Positions 20,898-32,898 of a stretch of 64,000 nt of DNA are shown one piece after another. Under the pieces are notes generated by a model that saw only the letters and a program-made list of their open reading frames with translations, did no database searches and was not told the DNA's origin. This DNA is from Linepithema humile. Lineage: Eukaryota > Arthropoda > Insecta > Hymenoptera > Formicidae. Each line of letters begins with the position of its first letter. The first letter of the stretch is position 1. The translations under genes were made by a program, and so were the position numbers. The stretch spans positions 12,028,001 through 12,092,000 of the forward strand of contig NC_090133.1 of assembly GCF_040581485.1 (NCBI RefSeq), in the 5' to 3' direction.

Positions 20898-22986
20898 TAG
20901 TTCAGTACAGCAGCGCCAAGTTTTTTGCGAAATTTTGTAATATTTTTTTATTTTGATTAAATTTGAAAAATTTTTTTATTTTTGAATTAAATACTTTTAT
21001 TTAAAAAATTATTTTATTTAACTAGATACAGATATAAAAAAAATAATTAGATACAGATGCAATTATTTTAAAAAGTATACTTAAGAAAAATTAACTAGAT
21101 AGATATAAACACAAATATCATTTTTAAATTTAAATAACTAGATATAGAAGCAAAAGTAACTAGATACAGATGCAATTATTTTAAAATGTATACTTGAAAA
21201 AAAATTAACTAATTGTAGATATGAATATAATTTTTAAATAAATAACTAGATAAAGATGCAAAAATAACTAAATACAATCTTATTGATGCTTATTGGTTAA
21301 AAAGCTGTAAGCGCAATAAGCGCAATAAATATAATCCTTTTTCGTAATATATATACATACAAGTTTTTTTTAAAGGTTTTTTATTTAAACTTGGCGTCAT
21401 TTTCTGATCTGATATCACCTTTTTTATAGGCAGAATATATAGCGAATTTTTATTTGGTATATACAACTTTTTTTCAAATATATACATACAACTTTTTTTG
21501 AAAGGTTTTTTATTTAAACTTGGCGTCATTTTCTGATATCACGTCTTTTATAGGCAGAATATATAGCAAATTTTTATTTGGTTATATATACAACAACTTT
21601 TTTTGAAAGGTTTGTTATTTGTTAATATATATACATTTTTTTGTGGAAGATAAATTTTTTGGAAGGTTAATATATAATATATACGACAGCTTTTTTTGAA
21701 AGGTTTATATATACAACTTTTTTTGGAAGATTTGCGTGTTTATATAAACAACTTTTTTTTGGAAGGTTTGTTAATATATATACGACATTTATTTTTGGAA
21801 GATTAATTTTTTTGGAAGGTTAATATATACGACAGCTTTTTTTTGAAAGGTTTATATATACAACAACTTTTTTTGGAAGGTTTACGTGTATACAACATTT
21901 ATATATACAATAACTTTTTTTGGAAGGTTTACGTGTATACAACTTTTTTTTGGAAGATTTGCGTGCACTTGGCGCCTTTTCTTTACCTTTTTTTAAAAAG
22001 GTAATTTGTTGATTTTTAATATATACAACTTTTTTTGGGAGGTTTTTAAAATATACAACAACTTTTTTGTAAGGTAAAATACACAACAACTTTTTTGTAA
22101 GGTTTGCGTGTATATATATACAACAACTTTTTTTGGGAGGTTTGCGTGTATACAACAACTTTTTTTTGGTATACAATAACTTTTTTTGGAAAGTTTGCGT
22201 GTATACAACAACTTTTTTTTGGAAGATTTGCGTGCACTTGGCGCCTTTTCTTTACCTTTTTTTAAAAAGGTAATTTGTTGATTTTCAAATATACAACAAC
22301 TTTTTTGTTAGGTAAAATACACAACTTTTTTGTAAGGTTTGCGTGTTTATATATACAACTTTTTTGGGGAGGTTTGCGTGTATACAACTTTTTTTGGAAG
22401 ATTTGCGTGTACTTGGCGCCTTTTCTTTACCTTTTTTTAAAAAGGTAATTTATTGATATAAAATATACAACTTTTTTTGTAAGGTTTGCGTGTTTATATA
22501 TACAACAACTTTTTTTGGAAGGTTTGCGTGTATACAACAACTTTTTTTTGGAAGGTTTGCGTGTACTTGGCGCCTTTTTTTTACCTTTTTTTAAAAAAGT
22601 AATTTGTTGATTGATGGATATCATTTCTTTTTTTCAGTAAAAATATTACTAAATATATAAACTTTATATTGATATTTCAGAGTGAAATAACAATTGTGAA
22701 ATAATTAATTAGATTTTGCTAAAGAGTCCCACCACTACCCCCGTCATATAAAACGGTCCTCTTTGATTAATGCTGTAATAATATAAAGTTATATATAATT
22801 ATGTAAATATCAAACAAATCGTTTCTAGGCCATTGTATTTGTCTAATTTACGTGTCATTGGCTTAACTTTCTTTATTTTCTTTTTTTTTACATATATTTG
22901 ATTATCCATAAAGATTTTCGTCATCAGTGAACATATTTTAATAAAATATTTGATTATATATGACAATTCTTTTTACCATTTATTAT
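20898..22986. repeat. right arm of giant foldback palindrome
   Basis: Inverse copy of 18055-20386, about 240 bp shorter because some subrepeats are missing. It starts TAGTTCAGTACAGCAGCGCC. It ends with an inverted copy of the Helitron 3' flank (about 22616-22986 against 18055-18423), including the block AGGACCGTTTTATATGACGG in inverse. Some subrepeats differ in number and sequence between the arms, so the two have diverged and are not a simple assembly mirror. Confidence 0.8.
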
Positions 22987-23254
22987 TTATATATACAACT
23001 TTTTTTGGGAGGTTTGCGTGTATACAACTTTTTTTGGAAGATTTGCGTGTACTTGGCGCCTTTTCTTTACCTTTTTTTAAAAAGGTAATTTGTTGATATA
23101 AAATACACAACTTTTTTGTAAGGTTTGCGTGTTTATATATACAACAACTTTTTTTGGAAGGTTTGCGTGTATACAACAACTTTTTTTTGGAAGGTTTGCG
23201 TGTACTTGGCGCCTTTTTTTTACCTTTTTTTAAAAAGGTAATTTGTTGATTGAT
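22987..23254. repeat. extra partial foldback-arm unit
   Basis: A third stretch of the same tandem subrepeats, in direct orientation to about 22350-22615. It ends at GGTAATTTGTTGATTGAT, the same terminal motif that bounds the subrepeat block at 18424 (in inverse) and 22600. It directly abuts a THAP exon, so this motif may be the true end of the foldback element. Confidence 0.65.
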
Positions 23255-23640
23255 TACACTTTACATCAGAGTGTATAGAACGTTTCGGTTATGAACAATT
23301 TCGATTAAAACCAAATTCTATTCCATCTATTTTTCCACGTGCCCAAAAACAAACGTAATACAATTAATATAATTACAATTACAGTGAACATTTATAACAT
23401 CTATTATTTAGTAAATCTGTTAGTATAATTATTGTAAATTACAGAATAGAAATATTACCAGCAACGCCAGAAATTCCATTGCTAAGTACAGATGTGATCA
23501 ATGATGATCAATGCCTAATTGAATCGTAATATATCGAAGTTAGAGAAATAACGACAGAAATGTCTCCAAGTGGTCAAGATCTTGATCCAAAAAGAATGAA
23601 CAAATCTAAAAATAACTTAACACCAACAAGGTAAACACAT
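23255..23640 (+). pseudogene. THAP-domain protein remnant
   Basis: Frame from 23257 reads HFTSECIERFG followed by FRLKPNSIPSIFP, the C-terminal half of a THAP zinc finger (third Cys/His part plus the AVPTIF-like end). It stops at the TAA near 23357, or splices earlier. After an intron-like AT stretch with a TTACAG acceptor at about 23438-23443, a second piece (about 23444-23631) holds a Ser/Thr/Asp-rich linker broken by a TAA near 23529, and ends with an AAG/GTAAAC donor. The first half of the THAP finger is missing exactly where the foldback repeat begins. It could be a host gene or a P-element-type transposase. Confidence 0.55.
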
Positions 23641-23864
23641 CTTTATTATTTTATTATTTTATTATTTTATATTATAACGTTACAATGCATTTACGTTTAT
23701 TTTATTTTTATAATAACGTTATAACATTATTTCTTTCTTTATAATAAAATTATTAAGTCTGTGATAATAATGATATTGTTTTTATATTTAACCTTAACTT
23801 ATTCTCAGATATTTTACATTTGAATTTCCCGCTTTTTGGGCAAAAGGCGGAGTTAATATCGTTA
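23641..23864. other. AT-rich intron-like DNA before Harbinger
   Basis: No gene seen. It continues the presumed intron after the THAP linker exon and ends with the TTA (23862-23864) that is duplicated on the far side of the Harbinger element. Confidence 0.45.
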
Positions 23865-23970
23865 AGGCGTAATCATACTATAGATTGCGAGTTCGGTTAC
23901 GGTTATGGTTACTGTTAAGCATTGAAAATCAACCAATCAGTGAGAAGCAGTTTGCCGGTTAGGTTACAGG

Positions 23971-26900
23971 CAGTGATGCGATATTTCCCACAGCGGTTCC
24001 GGCTCCGCTGCCTCACACAACCTTACAGAAGCGCTACGTCACGTATCCGTGTGAGCTCGGCCGTTCAACCAATGGAAGAGAGCGAACGTCTCCCTTCCAC
24101 CGAGCCGACACAACAGACGATAAATGTATGTTACTTGCATGTTAAAAGCAAGCGTTTCTGATTCAAAAAAGAAATTCTGAGGCGAGTGGCTGGAATATTA
24201 GAGATCACCTGTTCGAGACCTGCTTCGTGCAACTTTTTTTTCTTTTTTCCACATTTGTTTCTAACATAGTAAATTATTAGATAATATTTTTTTGCCCAAA
24301 AAAATAATATTTTCTATTTATTATTAATATTCGTATATATTAAACTAACAATTTTAGAAATAATACAGATCTGCTATTGTTAATAGAAAAATGAAGTTAT
24401 TTTACAATGTTGCAACAAAGTGCTAATTTAACATATGTGAATATTTTTAATAAAGATAAAATAATTTCTTTTAGCCAAAAACATTATCTAATAATTTACT
24501 TAAAATAAATATCGAAAAAGGAAAAAAAGTTACAAAATCACAGTTTTCAAACACGAGATTTTTAATATTCTTGCCATTCGCCTTACTCGTTTAGCCATGC
24601 TTGTTATTTTACATTTATCAACATGAAAGATTACACGCCTGCAAAGCTTTTAATTATTTATTTTAAACTACTGCATATTAGCAAGATTACAGCAGTAACT
24701 ACATATACATGTACTGTGGAGATTAGTGGAGGAACACAGTAGCATATTAAAAATGCAGTCAAATAGATATAGATTGGTAATTTTATTAGTACTATTAATA
24801 AGTAGTGGTCTTCCGCACCACCTTTGAGGTTCCACTTATGGCGCGTTCGATTTTTTTTTAAGTGGATCGTCACCTGGAGCCCTATTGTACCACTTTTTTT
24901 ACACCTGTTATTTACAGTGTTAAAATAATTTACAGTAGTTGACACTCTATTTTTGTATCTATATACTTACTGTACTTTGTATACTCACTGTACTTGTACT
25001 TTTGCGCGTTGCGCGTATATTGGCGAGTTGGGAAAATTACTTACTTTATAATTTTTTATAAATACAAAATATATTTTGTATTTATTATGCCTGCAATGCT
25101 ATCAAGAGTAATGAGAAATACAAGATGTCCCATTTTAAACAATCCACTCAAATATCTCAGAAACACCGAGTTAAATAAAAAAATTTTTTAAATAAAAATT
25201 GTAGGATTTGGAGAGGGAAAAAATATAGGGATATTTGTTTGACCTTGGATAGAAGCGCTTCTGAGATTTGAAGGTCATTTTTATTTTTTTAAATGGAACC
25301 ACTTTAATTTTTTTATATAAATCGATTTCTCATAATATTTGTCGTAAAAAGTTATAAAACTAGGATGGCCAAAAATTGAATGGTTTACAAGATATTTTAT
25401 ACTTTAATTTGACATAATTTTACATAAACTATAAAATATCTAGTTAAATATTTATTTTTCAATTATCTTACATCAACACTTTTATGCACAAAATAATGAG
25501 AGGAATCAATTGGTATAAAAAAAACACATAGTTGTCTTTAAGAAAAAATCTAGTAGAGCTATATTTAAGTTATATTTAGCAGATATGATATAATATACTT
25601 TCTTCTTAAATATATAAACTTTTTTCTTAAAGTCAACTATGTATTTTTTTACACCAATTGATTCCTCTCATGATTTTGTGCATAAAAGTGTTGATGTAAG
25701 ATAATTGAAAAATGAATATTTAACGAGATATTTTATAGTTTATGTAAAATTATGTCAAATTAAAGTATAAAATATCTTGTAAACAATTCAATTTTTGGTC
25801 ATCCTAGTTTTATAACTTTTTACGACAAATATTATGAGAAATCGATTTATATAAAAAAATTAAAGTGGTTCCATTTAAAAAAACAAAAATGACCTTCAAA
25901 TCTCAGAAGCGCTTCCATCCAAGGTCAAACAAATATCCCTATATTTTTTCCCTCTCCAAATCCTACAATTTTTATTTAAAAAATTTTTTTATTTAACTCG
26001 GTGTTTCTGAGATATTTGAGTGGATTGTTTAAAATGGGACATCTTGTATTTCTCATTACTCTTGATAGCATTGCAGGCATAATAAATACAAAATATATTT
26101 TGTATTTATAAAAAATTATAAAGTAAGTAATTTTCCCAACTCGCCAATATACGCGCAACGCGCAAAAGTACAAGTACAGTGAGTATACAAAGTACAGTAA
26201 GTATATAGATACAAAAATAGAGTGTCAACTACTGTAAATTATTTTAACCTGTAAATAACAGGTGTAAAAAAAAGTGGTACAATAGGGCTCCAGGTGACGA
26301 TCCACTTAAAAAAAAATCGAACGCGCCATAAGTGGAACCTCAAAGGTGGTGCGGAAGACCACTACTTATTAATAGTACTAATAAAATTACCAATCTATAT
26401 CTATTTGACTGCATTTTTAATATGCTACAGGCGTGTAATCTTTCATGTTGATAAATGTAAAATAACAAGCATGGCTAAACGAGTAAGGCGAATGGCAAGA
26501 ATATTAAAAATCTCGTGTTTGAAAACTGTGATTTTGTAACTTTTTTCCTTTTTCGATATTTATTTTAAGTAAATTATTAGATAATGTTTTTGGCTAAAAG
26601 AAATTATTTTATCTTTATTAAAAATATTCACATATGTTAAATTAGCACTTTGTTGCAACATTGTAAAATAACTTCATTTTTCTATTAACAATAGCAGATC
26701 TGTATTATTTCTAAAATTGTTAGTTTAATATATACGAATATTAATAATAAATAGAAAATATTATTTTTTTGGGCAAAAAAATATTATCTAATAATTTACT
26801 ATGTTAGAAACAAATGTGGAAAAAAGAAAAAAAAGTTGCACGAAGCAGGTCTCGAACAGGTGATCTCTAATATTCCAGCCACTCGCCTCAGAATTTCTTT

Positions 26901-27097
26901 TTTGAATCAGAAACGCTTGCTTTTAACATGCAAGTAGCATACATTTATCGTCTGTTGTGTCGGCTCGGTGGAAGGGAGACGTTCGCTCTCTTCCATTGGT
27001 TGAACGGCCGAGCTCACACGGATACGTGACGTAGCGCTTCTGTAAGGTTGTGTGAGGCAGCGGAGCCGGGACCGCTGTGGGAAATATCGCATCACTG
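23971..27097. mobile_element. hAT-like foldback element with 1.57 kb inverted repeats
   Basis: The element begins CAGTGATGCGATATTTCCCA and ends with its inverse. Both flanks carry GTTACAGG (23963-23970 and 27098-27105), a perfect 8 bp target duplication. An 8 bp duplication with a CAGTG terminus is typical of hAT elements. The arms are near-identical except for an indel of roughly 110 bp (left 24640-24745 absent from the right) and scattered substitutions. They meet around a short AT loop at about 25550-25618. There is no transposase, so it is non-autonomous. It sits in the left subterminal region of the Harbinger. Confidence 0.85.
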
Positions 27098-27225
27098 GTT
27101 ACAGGTTATAATTTAGAGCCGAGTCTATTTTTCAATCTTAACGCTGCAATCGTAGCCAATAAGATAACCTAATCTAAACTAATGTACTGTTTTCGTGACA
27201 ACTTAGTGAATGTAATTTTGTAAAA
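27098..27225. other. Harbinger left non-coding segment after the hAT insertion
   Basis: Holds the right copy of the 8 bp target duplication and the presumed promoter/5' UTR of the MADF gene; no defined motifs seen. Confidence 0.5.
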
Positions 27226-28493
27226 ATGCCACCAAAAAAGGACATATGGTCAAGTGAAGCCGAGCAATTATTAATAGATCTAATAAAAGCAAGACCGATT
27301 TTATGGGATATAACGCAAAATAATTACCGGAGAAACGATTTAAAAGAATTGCAATGGGAAGAAATTAGTAAAAGGATGGGTACACATTATACAAGTAAGT
27401 AAAACGCAGTTTTTTTTTAACTGTTGTCCAGACACAGCTTGAAACTTTATTTTATACTGTACATACAAAAACACTTCAGATAAAAATGCATCATTGGCAT
27501 GAATTTTCACTCGCAATTGATTTGTCCCTAAAAAATGTAATATTCAATTAATTAGTAACATAAAATATAATTTATTTCATATTTTTTATTTTCTTATAGT
27601 TGAGCATGTAAAAAAACGGTGGAATAACATGAGAGGTACATTTCTTGATAATGACAAAAAAAGAAGAGACTCAAAAAGAAGTGGTAGTGGCTCTGAGGAA
27701 ATTTTTAAGCCGAGATGACCTTTATATACAAAACTTGAATTTTTAAAAAAATCAATCTCGTGTTCACCAAGTGTATCCAATTTATTACCTACAGTACGTT
27801 TATCATCTCAATTTGAAAATGAAAAAGAAAATCAGGATCCCACTCTTCAAACTGATAACATTGAAAATCCATCTCAACAAACTTGCATTATTGACAAAAA
27901 AATGCAATATTATTTTGATGAAAAGTTTCGAAAGTAATAAGTTATAATTTAAATTGATTATGAATATAAATTGATTATAAACTCTTACATTATTTATTCA
28001 TAAATAATATAAACAATATAAACAACTAAATTAATCATTATTCTTTTTTTTTATTTTTTAGACGTTTACATTAATTCCTCAAGATATCCAATATTCTGAA
28101 TCTTCGCAGAATTCTTTCAAATCTTCACAAGTTATTGCAAATTACACTTCATCATCTTCAACTATATTCCCATTAATTTCTCAAGCTTTTTTAAGCGATC
28201 CTGAGAGTCCTACTTCCGCATCCGGTATAAGGGGAAAGAAACGCACAGAAGATGAAGCACTTTATGTAAAAAGAAGAACATCCAAAAAGCAAAAAAGTGA
28301 ATCAACTATGGATGAAGCTGTTGAAGCGATAAAACAGATAGCCACACAGCCAATGCATTTTCCCCAATCTGATCGGCAGGATGCTATTGACTATTTTACA
28401 GCTTACATTGGGGCTAAGTTGAGAGAAATGTCCCCTGAGACTAGAAAGCGTTTAGAGGAAGAAATTATAAAACTACTATTTACTACTAATTAA
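27226..28493 (+). pseudogene. Harbinger accessory DNA-binding protein (MADF + BESS)
   Basis: Exon 1 (27226-27394) begins MPPKKDIWSSEAEQLLIDLI and ends at ACAA/GTAAGT. Exon 2 starts at 27600 after TTCTTATAG and completes the MADF/Myb-SANT-like fold (VKKRWNNMRGTF). Exon 3 (from about 28062) ends with a BESS-type motif (DAIDYFTAYIGAKLREMSPE) and TAA at 28491-28493. In Harbingers this partner protein binds the terminal repeats and carries the transposase to the nucleus. A TGA at 27716-27718 stands where TGG is expected (PR-stop-PLY), and the exon 2/3 junction does not give a clean phase, so this copy is likely dead. Confidence 0.75.
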
Positions 28494-29703
28494 GACAAAA
28501 AAAAGTTATATAATTTTTTCTGTCTAAAATTTATACAATGTCTTGTTAGCACATCTTTGTAGCGCATATTATTTATATAATGTATGCTTACGTGTGCAGG
28601 TGTGCACAAGAGGTTGTCTTTCTAAAAAACTAAAGATTTTTGTGAAAAAGAGATCACGCATGCATGTGTGTGTTTTATACACACATAATATACACTTTTG
28701 TGATATGCGCTAACAAAACTCTTTTTAATGAACCACGCATTGAAAATTAAAACTTACGAATTAAAGATTAGAATTTAATCATAACATAAAGATTAAAATT
28801 ATTTAATTGACAGTGTTTAACAAAACGTTTTGTTGGAAGTTTTCTTCACTGAAATAAAGTTATTTTTCTAGATATAAAATACAATCCAATTAACTCGAAC
28901 AAAACTTTCAAGTTGCAAAATAAGTATTCTGTACATTAATTGGATTTATTTGACAATTCGCAATTTTTAATTTTTAATGTATTATGCGATTTTATTAAGT
29001 TTTATTTTGCTTTTATTTTTTTGTTTTATATTTTGCGTCAAAGCATTTTATTAAATATTGTATTACACAAATATGTTAAAGTGAAATAATTTCATATTTG
29101 AAAGGTCTGTGATCGTAACGTAAACTGTTTAAAATATTAATTTTAAATTTGTTATAAATGTTATATTCAGATAAATAATAACTTTGTATAACGTAAAGAT
29201 TTCTATAGTAAAAATATTATTCTCGAAGTTTAATGTAGAATTTTCTTCTATTCATATTTGACTAATTATGAAAAACTGTGATAATAAGATAATTTTTTTT
29301 CTAATAAATGTATGGGCTTACTACTAGTAATCGACACCAAATAATGAAATAATATTTTATTTAGTAACATATGCATATTTAATTATTCATTATGTATTAT
29401 GCGCACACACACAAAGACTAATAAAAGAATCAAATATTTATTTTTAATATTTTATTACTGATAATATAATGTTTATTTTACTCTTTATAAGATTTAATAC
29501 ATAAGATATACTTTTTGACTTTATATACTAAGTTAAGAAAATTATTTTTAAGTATAAAATGAGTAATAATAAAAAATATGTAAAGCGAACATTTTATTTT
29601 TCTTTATTAAAATCTCTTTTTTCAGTTTTGATATATTTGAATTATTTTTTTCTTGCAAATCATTATATGTTCATGTATTTTGGCCAAGTACTACTCTCTC
29701 TTG
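28494..29703. other. Harbinger internal non-coding region
   Basis: About 1.2 kb of AT-rich DNA between the 3' ends of the two convergent Harbinger genes. It includes a short CA-rich patch near 28660-28690; no ORF or RNA gene is supported. Confidence 0.6.
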
Positions 29704-31451
29704 TCATGATACAGCTCCAGGTCCGTTAAAATATATAGTCCACCTGTCTCGAAGGATGCGAGCATCAGTTGCATGGTGATTTCCACCTTGATGACACAAT
29801 TGTGCTAAACCATTAGCTGCTTCTTGTCTCCATTCACCAGGTCTTATATAACCTATTAATTCATTTTCTTCATCAAGAAAATCTGATGGAGTATACATAG
29901 CACGACCTATATTTAGACTACGCAACATATTATGGAGACAGCAGCAAGCCATTGTGATTCGAGTTGCTTCATCAGGGTCGTATCTCATAGCTGTTCGAAA
30001 AATCTGAAATCTTGCACCCAATATACCGAATGCATTTTCTGAACAGCGTCTGGCACGTGATAACCTATCAAAATAATGCAACATATAATTCCATTTCTTT
30101 AATTAACATTAATATTCATAATTGATTAATTGTCATGTTATTTCATAATTTTGATTAAAAGATCATACAGATTTACATTCATACCTGTAGTTAAAAATTC
30201 TTCTATCTAACCGATTACGACACTGATCTTTTGGAAATGGAATGAGCAAGTATTTTGTGAGAGGGAAAATCTCATCACCAACCAGTACATAAGGAAAATT
30301 ATCGACACATCCAGCAATTGGAGATGGTTGAGGCAAAGGAATATTATTGTTACTCAAATGAGATTTGAGACTACATTTGTTCCATATGTGAGAATCACTC
30401 ATTCTTCCATTGGTACCTATATCTATGTATATAAATCTTAACTGTGCATCAACAACAGCCATTAAAACAATGCTGTAAAAATCTTTATAGTTGTAATAGG
30501 CTGATCCTGATGAAAGAGGAGGATCTATTCGCACATGCTTCCCACCTATTGCATCAATGCAATGATGAAAATTCCATCTTTGTTTATAATCATTAGCAAT
30601 AATATCCCATTCTTCTGCAGATGATGATATTCGCAAAAATTCATCTTTTAAAACATTGATAAGCGCTGCAGATACTTCTCTTATTATGTTTGATATTGTG
30701 CTCTGACCAATTCTGAACTGCAGGCTAAGTGATTCTTGTGATTCTCCTGTAAACACAATTATTTCAAGAAAAAAGTAATATCAAAGCAATTAAAAAACGG
30801 CAAGTAAGAATCAAGCGCGGAAGATAATGTGCAATTTATACTTTATAAAGTATATTGTGAAGTATAAATTACGTATTGTTTTTATTGTGTTGATTTTTAG
30901 TTGATTTAATTTTCAATTTTAAAAAATATAAATTTTAATTTTTTAAGTATTATTGTTTTGTGTTTATATATTTTACCAGTAGCTAGATGACGCAAGGTGA
31001 CGGAGAGTCTCTCAGAAGGAGGTATACTTTCTCTTAAATGCGTTTTCTTTTAAATAAGAGGTGTAACTTTTTCAACAAAATATTGAAAGACATCACTGTT
31101 CATACGCAGACATCTGCAAATATTATTCAAATTGTTACTACTTTTATTCATTAAAAACAGTCCTTATTTATTGTTTACAGTTTTTTAATCTATTTAATAT
31201 ATTAATTGATTGATAAAAAGTGTACAGTACCTACAAAATCGATTTGGATCTTCAAACGCAAGTTCCAGAAATAGGTTATGATGCATACTTTTACATTTTC
31301 TTCGTAATAAGTATGGCTTGGTCCACACAGAACGTTTTACTTTACGTTTTTCTTGATCAACTGCTAGACACAATATTAGACACGCAGATAAAAATCTACG
31401 TTTTCGCTCTTTTAAAATTATTTCTCTTATATTTGACATAATGACTGGCAT
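29704..31451 (-). pseudogene. Harbinger DDE transposase (HARBI1-type), four exons
   Basis: Exons on the minus strand are 31451-31231, 31113-30977, 30746-30185 and 30064-29704. All junctions are GT-AG and all phases agree, giving about 427 codons. The DDE_Tnp_4 catalytic residues lie in CIDAIGGKHVRI (Asp), GRMSDSHIW (Asp) and SENAFGILGARFQIF (Glu). N-terminal helices with FRIGQSTISNIIREVS form the helix-turn-helix. The only visible defect is a TAA at 31052-31050 in exon 2, probably from CAA. The enzyme would cut at TWA targets, matching the TTA duplication of this element. Confidence 0.85.
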
Positions 31452-31581
31452 TACCGGCTTGGTTAATCAACAATAACCACACTGGTATTGCCAACCTATA
31501 GTGTGATTGATCAATCTGAAACTGTTAATTGTAACCTCAATCGCAATCGAGCTCGCAACCTATAGTGTGATTACGCCTTTA

Positions 31582-32898
31582 GAGAGATAACTGGGTTGGG
31601 TGTTAGGTAGGGTGTAGGTTGTACACGAGAAAAGAGATCGAATAGTTTTAACAAACACTTTACTGAATCTATATTGTTACAAACACTTATTAATTACAGT
31701 ATTCAGAGAGATGTTACTTCGACTAAGACCGGAGTAGAACTATTCGAAAAATTCGGAGACTCTTTCTCCGCTACTTCTACGCTCTCCTATTACAACTGCT
31801 GGGTGTCTTCCTTTTGTACCCGGATTTTTGGGTTTTTGGAAAGGATTTTGTGGGGAACGAATTAAGATTTTGGATCCTTGAGGAAATCTTAGGATGGAGG
31901 AAAGTAATAAAGGTAGATTTCCAATAGGAAATCGAACTTAAGGATTAATGTCGGCGGGAATAAGGCGAGGTGCCTGGTGGTGTTTAGTGTAGACGCTATA
32001 AAATTTTGTAGTACACGTGCGTCGAAAGTAGCCTATTACGCGCATGCTTTACGTGCGGAAAGTAGCCAATTTCACACGCAACATATTACCGCACGCTTCA
32101 AATTTATTACCGCACGCTTCCGGTTTATTACCGCACGCTTCCGCTTTATTACCGCACGCTTCACTTATTATTTCATTACAAAGCAACGCCATCTCGCAGC
32201 GCGATAGAAAATAAATAGCCATTACTTCTTCCTTGTCTCAAAGTCTAATCTCAATCGCGCCCAACACGCAGTGACACATGTAAGAAACTGGTAAGGTAAA
32301 AAGCGCTCAGTCGATATAGGTAGAGAGAGGTAGGCGCGAATATGTTTATAAGAAGGCTTATGAGGGCTCTCACCGAAAAGCGAAATTGCTGGCATGGCCT
32401 AATTGGTCAAAAAATCCGGAGAGACGAGAAAAGGAGAATGATAAAAGAAAATCGCGAAGAGTTCTCGGGGCAGTTGGTGACCACTGTACTAAAAGACAAA
32501 AAAAAAACGAAAGCGAGAAAAGTGGCGAGAAGACGGTCAGAGAAATACAAAGAAGAAAATTGATAGACGAGCAGCTGAGATATAAGGTAACCACTCAAAA
32601 AAACAATTATTCGATAGTGCAACCGTTCTCTACGCGATGTTATGATATGTGTATTTATTTGATGTCACCTTTGGAAATAAATCGGCTTTAACGCTTTAAA
32701 TTGTACGGCACGTAACCCGGCATATGTTACAAAGGAAAAACGGGTAATAAATTATATCTACGAGTTAATTGCATCTTCAATCTAATTGCATTCCTACTTC
32801 TTGCCGGTATCCTGACAAATTATCACAATAATAATCACAATAATAATTAACAGCTCGGGAACTTACACACGTGACACATCCAGTCGTTTCAAGTCAAA
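31582..32898. other. intergenic DNA between Harbinger and Crypton
   Basis: No convincing gene. The left part (31590-31980) looks like degraded repeat DNA of mixed composition; the middle holds a 21 bp tandem repeat at 32083-32170. A basic ORF at 32342-32563 is low-complexity and has no recognisable domain. The 5' part of the Crypton is expected to lie at the right. Confidence 0.4.
32083..32170. repeat. 21 bp tandem repeat, 4 units
   Basis: Units of the form TTTATTACCGCACGCTTCCGG begin at a 21 bp period (ACCGCACGC at 32088, 32109, 32130 and 32151). No coding role seen. Confidence 0.8.

Larger units (their letters stand above)
23865..31578. mobile_element. PIF/Harbinger DNA transposon
   Basis: Inverted terminal repeats of about 32 bp, starting AGGCGTAATCATACTATAG on the left and AGGCGTAATCACACTATAG (inverse) on the right. 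TTA target duplications are at 23862-23864 and 31579-31581. It encodes the two proteins expected of Harbingers: a MADF/BESS (Myb-like) protein on + and a DDE transposase on -. The 7.7 kb length includes a 3.1 kb hAT-like insertion; without it the element is about 4.6 kb. Confidence 0.9.

Noticed and set aside
18424..23254. Regularly spaced short repeats resembling a CRISPR array
   Set aside because: Spacers are not unique, the repeats form part of a long inverted repeat, and the setting is an insect nuclear genome.
24994..26173. Identical 65-codon ORFs on both strands
   Set aside because: Mirror ORFs from the two arms of the hAT-like foldback; no recognisable domain.
18055..27097. Both large palindromes being simple assembly mirrors
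   Set aside because: Arms differ by indels and substitutions, spacers are unique, and the hAT-like one has an exact 8 bp target duplication; long reads would still be a useful check.
32342..32691. Overlapping basic ORFs (73-101 codons)
   Set aside because: Low-complexity Lys/Arg/Glu sequence open in several frames on both strands; nothing recognisable and no splice support.
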